A stretch of DNA of 64,000 bases, from positions 1-64,000 of the forward strand of contig CALUOP010000010.1 in NCBI GenBank assembly GCA_944322305.1, given 5' to 3'. Under the pieces are notes generated by a model. That model ran no database searches. It was given only the letters and a program-made list of their open reading frames with translations, and had not been told where the DNA came from. Source of the stretch: an uncultured Coriobacteriaceae bacterium (GTDB lineage: Bacteria > Actinomycetota > Coriobacteriia > Coriobacteriales > Coriobacteriaceae). Positions 58,639 to 64,000 of the stretch are shown here, one piece after another (position 1 is the stretch's first letter; every line of letters starts with the position of its first letter). Both the position numbers and the translations under genes were made by a program.

Positions 58639-59427
58639 ATGCTTCGCCGGGGAGAGAAGAACGCTGCTACGGCGGCCGCGGGTGCCGCCGTATCCCCCGC
58701 GGCACCTGCCGCCCCTGCCCCCGCGGTGGAGGTGGCGGGCCTCGTTAAGCAGTTCGGCGACCGCCGCGCGCTTGACGGCGCCAGCTTCACGCTGCCGGCA
58801 GGCGCGTTTCTCTCCATCTTCGGCCCCAACGGCGCGGGCAAGACCACGCTGCTGCGCATCCTTGCCACGCTGGCGCGCCCCACGCGCGGCAGCGTGCGGC
58901 TGCTGGGGGTCGACGCGCTCGAAGAGCCTGAGCGCCTGCGCAGCTGCATCGGGCTCATCTCGCACAAGTCCATGCTCTACGGCGACCTCACGGCAGCCGA
59001 GAACCTGGAGTTCTTCTCGGCCCTGTACGGCGGCAAGCCCGACCGCGCGCGTATCCGCGAGCTGCTGCGCATCGTGGAGCTCGACCACCGGCGCAACGAC
59101 GCGGCGCGCACGTTCTCGCGCGGCATGCAGCAGCGCCTCTCCATCGCCCGCGCGCTGGTGAACGACCCCGAGCTCGTGCTGCTGGACGAGCCCTACTCGG
59201 GATTGGACCCGCATGCGGTGGAGCTTTTCGACGAGCTTATCGGCCGCGTGCGGCAGGGGCGCACCTTCATCATGGTGAGCCACGACCTCGAGAAGGGCTT
59301 CGACATGTGCACGCACGCGCTGGTGCTGGCCCGCGGCCAGGTGGTGGTGATGGCCGAGAAGGACCGGATCGACCGCGCGGCGTTCCGCGACCTGTACCTG
59401 GCCACGGTCGGCATGGGGGTGAGCTGA
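58639..59427 (+). CDS. ccmA: Heme exporter ATP-binding protein CcmA
   Basis: A protein of 262 residues. It is the ATPase of the CcmAB complex that frees holo-CcmE. Walker A is FGPNGAGKTTLLRILATL, the ABC signature is FSRGMQQRLSIARAL, Walker B is ELVLLDEPYSGLDP, and the H-loop is FIMVSHDLEKG. The first 25 residues are an Ala/Pro-rich extension, so a later in-frame start is possible, but the ATG directly after the ccmF stop is favoured by coupling. Its end overlaps the ccmB start by one base (TGATG). Confidence 0.92.
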   Translation: MLRRGEKNAATAAAGAAVSPAAPAAPAPAVEVAGLVKQFGDRRALDGASFTLPAGAFLSIFGPNGAGKTTLLRILATLARPTRGSVRLLGVDALEEPERLRSCIGLISHKSMLYGDLTAAENLEFFSALYGGKPDRARIRELLRIVELDHRRNDAARTFSRGMQQRLSIARALVNDPELVLLDEPYSGLDPHAVELFDELIGRVRQGRTFIMVSHDLEKGFDMCTHALVLARGQVVVMAEKDRIDRAAFRDLYLATVGMGVS

Positions 59428-60143
59428 TGGCGCGCAAGGATCACACGGTATCGGGATTTGCCCAGTACAAGGCGCTGCTCGCCAAGGATGTGCGGCAGGA
59501 GCTGCGCACGCGTGAGATGCTGGTGTCCATGGGGGTGTACGCGCTGTTGGTGCTCACCGTGTACGGCGCGGCGCTGGCCCAGGTGGGCGACCGGCTCCAA
59601 GTGGTGAGCTTCGCGGGCGGGCTTTTGTGGGCGCTTATTGTCTTCACGAGCATGCTGGGGCTCAACCGCAGCTTTGCGCACGAGACCGAGTCGGGCTGCC
59701 TGGAGGGCATCCTTCTGGCGCCGATGGATCGCGCGCTGATCTTTTTGGCCAAAGCCACCTCGAACCTCATCTTCCTGGCTGCCGTTGAGGTAGTGGTGGT
59801 GCCGCTGTTCTTTGTGTTCTTCCTCTCCGGGGCGGAGCTTGCGGCAACGACGCCGCTCATCGTGCTGCCGCTGGCGGTGGGCACGGTGGGCGTGGCCGGC
59901 GTGGGCACGCTGCTCTCCACCATGACGATAAACACCCGCGGCAAGGACGTGCTGCTGGCCATCCTGTTCATCCCCGTGGTGTTTCCGCTGCTCTACGCCT
60001 GTGTTTCGGCTACGAGCACGGCGTTTCTGGGCGTGGAGGGCACCATGGCCACGTTTTGGACCTCGTGCGCCATCGCCGGCTGCTACGACGTGATCATGAT
60101 AGCCGCCGCCTGGGGCCTGTACGAGTTCGTGGTGAGCGCGTAG
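59427..60143 (+). CDS. ccmB: Heme exporter membrane protein CcmB
   Basis: A protein of 238 residues; the ATG shares a base with the ccmA stop. It has six membrane segments. FAQYKALLAKDVRQELRTREML at the start, then GGLLWALIVFTSMLGLNRSFAHETESGCLEGILLAPMDRALIFLAKATSN and LLAILFIPVVFPLLYACV, matches the CcmB family and also general ABC-2 exporters. CcmA and CcmB form an ABC complex with CcmC. In intact operons ccmC comes next; here about 2 kb of repeats and a recombinase intervene. Confidence 0.92.
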   Translation: MARKDHTVSGFAQYKALLAKDVRQELRTREMLVSMGVYALLVLTVYGAALAQVGDRLQVVSFAGGLLWALIVFTSMLGLNRSFAHETESGCLEGILLAPMDRALIFLAKATSNLIFLAAVEVVVVPLFFVFFLSGAELAATTPLIVLPLAVGTVGVAGVGTLLSTMTINTRGKDVLLAILFIPVVFPLLYACVSATSTAFLGVEGTMATFWTSCAIAGCYDVIMIAAAWGLYEFVVSA

Positions 60144-61193
60144 CAGGCCGAGCAGGCGGGCGCCAGTGCGGGTCGGCGCGATCCGGCACGGCAGGTAGCG
60201 CTGGCCGGCGGCGCGATGGCGCGGGCGGGCGACGCTATGGGGCGGCGCGGCGGGTGGCGCTGGCCGGCGGTTGGTCGCGCTGACAACATGTAAGCGCCAA
60301 GGAGCCGCCCGCTTACCCGCGAGAATGTCACACAAGCCTCGGTTACCCGTGCCAACAGTGCGCAAGCGCCAAAGGACTGGCCGGTTGGTCGCTTCGGCGA
60401 CGCATAAGTGCCGAGAACGTCAGCCGCTTACCCGCGAGGGTGTCATCTAAGCTTCGGCAACGACAAAAGTGCGACCAACCGAGCCGGCGTCTGCTTCTTG
60501 CAAGCCATTCTCGCGACCAACTGGAGCAGCAGACTCGCAGGTTTGCCGCCACAACGTCACGTAAGCCCCGCTTACCCGCGATAACAGCAGGTAAGCATCG
60601 GAGGAGCTGCCCGGTTGCCCGCGCCGCCGGCAGCTAAGCCCCCGGTTGATCGCGATCCCAGCATGTAATTCTCGTTTAGCCGCCAAAACCGCATGCAACT
60701 CCCGGATTTCTGGGATTTAGCCGTCGCCGAGGCGACCAACCGATCCCGCGACGTCGTTTCAGCGACCAACCGGCGGCCCACAAGGCATCTAGGCACCTGG
60801 CCGAAGGCCTGCAGGTCGTTTCAACGACCAACCAACAGCTCGCGAAACACCCCGATGGCCAATTCGCCGCACCCTTTGCCCAGCGTCCCTAATCACATAG
60901 CTCGCATGCGCAAAAAATTAGGCGGAACCGCTTGCGTGACCCCGCCTTACAAAACCCGTGAGGGCTTTTTATCTCAGGCCATTATGCCCGTTCTGGCCCA
61001 CCTGTCAAACAACACAATAAAGATCTCCTCGGTCTGACACGCGATACGTCCCCATGGGTCGTACCCACCCACGCATACACCCCCATTCTAAGCTCGCCCG
61101 CCGGCAGCCTTCTTACCCTCATTTCAGGCGTCTTGACCTGCGCGGAGGAAGCGCAGGCCAGGGCGATAAGGGCGGCCATACGAGGAGGCATTC
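60144..61193. other. Repeat-rich region between ccmB and the recombinase
   Basis: About 1 kb with no gene I can support. Modular cluster 5 fills 60265-60835. From 60880 the DNA is less GC-rich, with a weak hairpin (AAAACCC-GTGA-GGGCTTTTT, 60954-60972) and TTGACC near 61132 that may belong to the recombinase promoter. Confidence 0.6.
60265..60835. repeat. Modular repeat cluster 5 (GGTTGGTCGCG family), the longest
   Basis: At least eight forward units of about 30 or 42 bases (CGCTTACCCGCGAGAATGTC, CGGTTGATCGCGATCCCAGC and similar, often ending TAAGC) reach the core AACCGCATGCAACTCCCGGAT-TTCTGGGATTTAG split at 60689-60720. Reverse units (GGCGACCAACCG, GCGACCAACCGG) follow to about 60835. Confidence 0.7.
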
Positions 61194-61823
61194 ATGGCGG
61201 GCACAACGTACGGCTACGCGCGGGTGAGCACGCGCGAGCAGAACCTGGACCGGCAGCTGGACGCGCTTGCGGCGTTCGGCGTGAAGCGCGAGAACATCTT
61301 CGCCGACAAGGCGTCAGGCAAGGACTTCGCACGTCCGGAGTGGCGGCGCATGGTCGACACGCTCAGGCGCGGCGACGTGCTGGTGGTGAAGTCCATCGAC
61401 CGGTTCGGCCGCAACTACGACGAGATTCTCGACCAATGGCGCATCATCACGCGGGACCGCCGCATCGAGGTGGTGGTGCTCGACATGCCGCTGCTGGACA
61501 CGCGCAACGGCCGCGACGGCGTGACCGGCGCGCTCATCTCCGACATCGTGCTGCAGCTTCTTTCTTATGTGGCGCAGGTGGAGCGCGAGAGCATCCATCA
61601 GCGCCAAGCCGAGGGAATCGCCGCCGCCAAGGCGCGCGGCGTGCGGTTCGGCCGGCCGTGCAAGCGGCGCCCCGCGGCGTACGGAGCGGCTCGACAAGGC
61701 TATTTAGCAGGGGAGATAACCCGAGCACAGGCGGCGGCGCGTCTCAAGGTGTCGCTTTCAACCTTTGACAAATGGCTGCGAGAAGATCGGGCGCAAGAGA
61801 GTGCGCAAGCAAGTCTGGAGTGA
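61194..61823 (+). CDS. Serine recombinase (resolvase/invertase family)
   Basis: A protein of 209 residues; the ATG at 61194 follows CGAGGAGG. The N-terminal catalytic domain begins TYGYARVSTREQNLDRQLDAL with the nucleophile Ser12. VVKSIDRFGRNYDEILDQW and LISDIVLQLLSYVAQVERESIHQRQAEGIAAAKARGVRFGRP are conserved in resolvases and DNA invertases, and the C-terminal helix-turn-helix is EITRAQAAARLKVSLSTFDKWL. It is the size of Tn3-type resolvases, Hin/Gin invertases and IS607-type helpers. No transposase or matching recombination site pair was identified. It lies between ccmB and ccmC. Confidence 0.92.
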   Translation: MAGTTYGYARVSTREQNLDRQLDALAAFGVKRENIFADKASGKDFARPEWRRMVDTLRRGDVLVVKSIDRFGRNYDEILDQWRIITRDRRIEVVVLDMPLLDTRNGRDGVTGALISDIVLQLLSYVAQVERESIHQRQAEGIAAAKARGVRFGRPCKRRPAAYGAARQGYLAGEITRAQAAARLKVSLSTFDKWLREDRAQESAQASLE

Positions 61824-62169
61824 GGCGTCTCCGCGGGTAAACGGCGGCAGACAAGCGTGCAAGCGCAAAAAAGTACAAAACCGGCGCGCGGGGCTTCTCC
61901 ACGCTTGGACAAGGCGCTTTACGAGCACCTGTTCTCTCTATAGCACGGCACAGCGCTGCCCGATCTGTTTTGAGGCCAATTCCTCCGCGGCTCTTGCCCG
62001 GCGCGCCCGCTGACGCGCATTTCCTCCTAATTTGCCCCCACATCGCCTGCAAGAGGGGAGTGCGCCCGCGCCGGAGGCTCTATGGTTGTCCGTGCGTTCG
62101 GTTACAATAGCCCCGAACGCCACGCAACCTACCCGGGCGCGCGGATGCGCCCGAAGGAAGGAGACGCCG
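61824..62169. other. Region between the recombinase and ccmC
   Basis: No gene seen. TACAAT at 62103-62108 is a -10 candidate that would give ccmC its own promoter. AAGGAAGGAG at 62154-62163 is the ccmC ribosome site. Confidence 0.5.
62103..62108 (+). promoter_or_regulatory. Candidate -10 box of ccmC
   Basis: TACAAT in CGGTTACAATAGCCCC, 62 bases before the ccmC start. A promoter here would keep ccmC expressed despite separation from ccmEFAB. Confidence 0.4.
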
Positions 62170-63165
62170 TTGCCCCCGCTCGCTAAAAAGACCAGCCTCG
62201 CCGACCGGCTCGCTCCGGTGCTTCTGGTGCTGGGCGCGCTGCTCACGGCGGCCGACATCATACTCACGTTCACCGTCGCGCCGTTTGTGCAGGGTGCCGA
62301 GCTCTCGGAGCCGGTGGTTATCGCCGGCCAGGTGGTCACCACCAAGCTTCTGCTCACGCAGAAGATCTTCTACCTGCACGTGCCGGTTGCCGTCACGTCG
62401 TTCGCCGCCATGTTCTTCACGGCGTTCTACGGCGTGCGCTTCCTCATGACCAAGGACCGCCGCTACGACCTGCGCGCCCGCATCGCCACCACCGTCGCGC
62501 TGGTCTTCATCCTGGCCACCATGGTCTCCGGCGACCTGTGGACCCGCTTCGAGTGGGGCCGCTGGTGGGTGTGGGAGCCGCGCCTCACCACGTACTTCAT
62601 CCTCATGCTGCTGGTGATCGGCTACTTCATCCTGCGCAACGCCATCGACGACCCCGAGCGCCGCGCCACCTTCGCCGCGGTGTTCGGCATCGTGGCGTTC
62701 ATCGACGCGCCCATCTCCTTCTTGGTGACGCGCCTCATCCCCAGCTCCATCCACCCGGTGGTGTTTCGCACCGATTCGGGCCTGCCGCCCAAGATGCTCA
62801 TTCCGTTTTTGCTTGGTCTGTTCGGCATGCTCATGGTGGCCTTCGCGCTCTACCGCATCGCGCTGGCCATCAACGAGTCCGCGCAGGTGGTGGAGGACCT
62901 CAAGGAGCGCCTGGAAGAGCGCGACGCTGCCCGGGCAGCCGCTGCCGCTGACGCCGCGCGCGACCGCCTGATGGCCGCTGCCGGCAAGGTGACGGGGGAG
63001 AAGAACCCCAGCTACGGCTCCCAGAGCGATAACGGATCCCCTGCGGCCCCTGTCGCCCCCGATCGCGCGGGCGCCGCTGCCGCTGGCTCTGCCGCGGCCG
63101 ACCAGAACGCCGCGTGCTCGGAAGCCGACCCCGCTTCCCCTTCCGACGATTCCTCCGCACAGTAA
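62170..63165 (+). CDS. ccmC: Heme exporter/handling protein CcmC
   Basis: A protein of 331 residues. A TTG start at 62170 is chosen because AAGGAAGGAG lies six bases upstream and no ATG or GTG is better placed; an in-frame ATG at 62032 has no site and would add an unlikely Arg-rich leader. Six membrane segments surround the WWD motif WGRWWVWEPRLTTYF (about 130), with axial histidines in FYLHVPVA and SIHPVVFR. CcmC loads heme onto CcmE. The C-terminal 90 residues are a helical, then Ala/Ser/Pro-rich cytoplasmic tail that normal CcmC (about 240 residues) lacks. The ccmD-like gene follows after 12 bases. Confidence 0.9.
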   Translation: MPPLAKKTSLADRLAPVLLVLGALLTAADIILTFTVAPFVQGAELSEPVVIAGQVVTTKLLLTQKIFYLHVPVAVTSFAAMFFTAFYGVRFLMTKDRRYDLRARIATTVALVFILATMVSGDLWTRFEWGRWWVWEPRLTTYFILMLLVIGYFILRNAIDDPERRATFAAVFGIVAFIDAPISFLVTRLIPSSIHPVVFRTDSGLPPKMLIPFLLGLFGMLMVAFALYRIALAINESAQVVEDLKERLEERDAARAAAAADAARDRLMAAAGKVTGEKNPSYGSQSDNGSPAAPVAPDRAGAAAAGSAAADQNAACSEADPASPSDDSSAQ

Positions 63166-63177
63166 GGAGTGCTTACG

Positions 63178-63369
63178 ATGGATGCTATTCTCGCCGAGGT
63201 GTACTCAACCGTTCTGCCCGCTGCCCCGTACGTGATCGGCGCCTACGTGGGCATCTGGCTCGTGCTCTTTGTGTTCGTGCTGCTGCTGGCCCGCAAAGCC
63301 AAGCGCACGCAGAGCGACATCGAAGCGCTCAAGGAGGCTCTCGAGTCCCGCGAGCGTAAGGACAAGTAG
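63178..63369 (+). CDS. ccmD: CcmD-like small membrane protein
   Basis: A protein of 63 residues; the ATG at 63178 follows AAGGAG. One membrane helix (YVIGAYVGIWLVLFVFVLLLARKAK) with a tyrosine-bearing start is followed by a charged cytoplasmic helix (KRTQSDIEALKEALESRERKDK), the CcmD layout. CcmD helps release holo-CcmE from CcmABC. Sequence conservation in this family is low, so the call rests on size, topology and position after ccmC. Confidence 0.75.
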   Translation: MDAILAEVYSTVLPAAPYVIGAYVGIWLVLFVFVLLLARKAKRTQSDIEALKEALESRERKDK

Positions 63370-63384
63370 CGCCGGGCTCTGGCC

Positions 63385-63433
63385 TGCCATGGGGGACGGG
63401 TACGGATGGCAGGTCTCCCCGTCCCTTATGCCA
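63385..63433. repeat. REPIN-like repeat (GGGGACGGGTACC family)
   Basis: TGCCATGGGGGACGGGTACG then GATGGCA, followed by an inverted partner CCCCGTCCCTTATGCCA. It lies between convergent genes. Confidence 0.7.
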
Positions 63434-63437
63434 GAGG

Positions 63438-63468
63438 CGGCCGCTGGCTTTGCGCTAGCGGCCGTTTG
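63438..63468. terminator. Hairpin between ccmD and the MarR gene
   Basis: CGGCCGCT (63438-63445) and AGCGGCCG (63457-63464) with an 11-base loop and TTT after it. Confidence 0.5.
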
Positions 63469-63496
63469 CGTTCAGTTGGGCGTTCTGTGCTTGGCG

Positions 63497-64000
63497 CTAG
63501 CTGCGCGGCGTATCTTCTAGGCCGGTCTCGCCCCCGGTGCGGGGCTGCGCGCTGTTGAGCCGCGCGGTGTCGCCTTCAAACGCGCGGATGATGCGCTCGA
63601 GCATGCTGCTGAACTGCTCCAGCTCCTCGTCGGAAAGGTCCACATCGGGGAAGGGCGGCTTGCAACTGCGCACGCAGGCACGGCCCTTCTCGGTGATGCT
63701 CACCAGCAGCACGCGGCGGTCCTTCTCCGAGGTGCGGCGTGTGATGAGACCCGAGCGCTCGAGCTTGGCCAGCACCTCGCCCAGCGATTGCGGGCGGATG
63801 TTCAGGATGAAGCCCATGTCGCGCTGGCGCATCTCGCCCTGCATGTTGAGAAGCGCGAGCGCGCGTCCCTGCCCGCGCGACGGGTCGCCCGCGGGACCGC
63901 CGTGCATGCGGCGGTACGCCTCGTGCCAGCGCTGCAGCACGCTGCGCAGCGTGCCGAAGTGCTCCACGATCTCGTCGATGGTGACAGCGCGTTGGCTGGT
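63497..64000 (-). CDS. MarR-family transcriptional regulator (5' end may lie outside window)
   Basis: At least 156 residues from a GTG at 63967; however the frame stays open to base 64000 (TSQRAVTIDEI precedes VEHFGTLRSV) and that GTG has no ribosome site, so the true start is probably beyond the window. The winged helix is QGRALALLNMQGEMRQRDMGFILNIRPQSLGEVLAKLERSGLITRRTSEKDRRVLLVSITEKGRA. The C-terminal helix ends in an Arg/Thr/Gly-rich tail. It converges on the ccmC-ccmD genes; what it controls cannot be seen. Confidence 0.85.
   Translation of the reverse strand, partial: TSQRAVTIDEIVEHFGTLRSVLQRWHEAYRRMHGGPAGDPSRGQGRALALLNMQGEMRQRDMGFILNIRPQSLGEVLAKLERSGLITRRTSEKDRRVLLVSITEKGRACVRSCKPPFPDVDLSDEELEQFSSMLERIIRAFEGDTARLNSAQPRTGGETGLEDTPRS

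Noticed and set aside
56449-59316. Open frame of 955 codons on the minus strand opposite ccmF-ccmA
   Set aside because: Same reason: an antisense shadow rich in His, Arg and Gly with no recognisable domain.
60265-60835. CRISPR-like array
   Set aside because: Unit length alternates between about 30 and 42, units are divergent, both orientations occur, there are no unique spacers between identical repeats, and no cas genes are present.

Overview
The window is GC-rich (roughly two thirds G+C by eye) and densely coded, with strong GAGAGGAG/AAGGAGG ribosome binding sites, GTG and TTG starts, and Gram-positive-type genes. Type III glutamine synthetase, an argCJBD cluster, a mannose-family PTS, FHA and Ser/Thr-kinase genes and a partial system I cytochrome c maturation (ccm) set together suggest a gut actinobacterium of the class Coriobacteriia (Collinsella/Eggerthella relatives). 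That assignment is inference; no rRNA or tRNA was seen to confirm it.

Layout. 1-1.4 kb: 3' part of glnN. 1.8-8.8 kb: an FHA protein facing a four-gene leftward group (YbjN-like protein, an unknown 222-aa protein, an orphan VirD4/TraG-type ATPase, and a membrane protein that looks like a SEDS (FtsW/RodA) domain fused to a degenerate protein kinase). 9.4-14.7 kb: argC-argJ-argB-argD. 15-19.3 kb: accessory stretch with a RelE/Phd toxin-antitoxin pair, a diacylglycerol-kinase-like gene, a frameshifted nucleotidyltransferase and much repetitive DNA. 19.6-24.8 kb: a small membrane protein, a helix-turn-helix protein, a second membrane Ser/Thr kinase and a single-pass surface protein. 25.6-28.2 kb: a stand-alone RpiR-type helix-turn-helix and the nfnA/nfnB-like flavoenzyme pair. 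28.5-31.7 kb: pth, a PLP decarboxylase and a divergent LysR regulator. 31.8-36.1 kb: two RCK (TrkA-like) proteins and a Na,K-ATPase-like P-type pump. 36.8-41.3 kb: glmU-prs, a secreted peptide, a methyltransferase and a MarR regulator. 41.8-46.2 kb: mannose-family PTS IIA-IIB-IIC-IID, a small membrane protein and a HAD phosphatase. 46.3-55.4 kb: a GH13 glucosidase with an inactive phosphatase-like tail, sirtuin, exonuclease III, a folP-folK fusion, birA and coaX. 55.7-63.4 kb: ccmE-F-A-B, then a serine recombinase in repeat-rich DNA, then ccmC and a ccmD-like gene. The right edge is a MarR-family gene cut by the window.

The gaps are unusually rich in dispersed repeats: a 33-bp palindrome (seven copies), REPIN-like GGGGACGGGTACC elements, a roughly 127-bp MITE-like element (two copies), large modular arrays of about 30-bp units built around a palindromic core (five clusters), and a structured direct repeat flanking the broken nucleotidyltransferase. 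They concentrate beside accessory genes and next to the recombinase that separates ccmB from ccmC.

The most unusual gene-level observations are the SEDS-kinase fusion beside an orphan VirD4 ATPase and an FHA protein, the CxxxY-type CcmE, the GH13-pseudophosphatase fusion, and the ccm cluster interrupted by the recombinase module. Functions are read from motifs only; no database search was possible.
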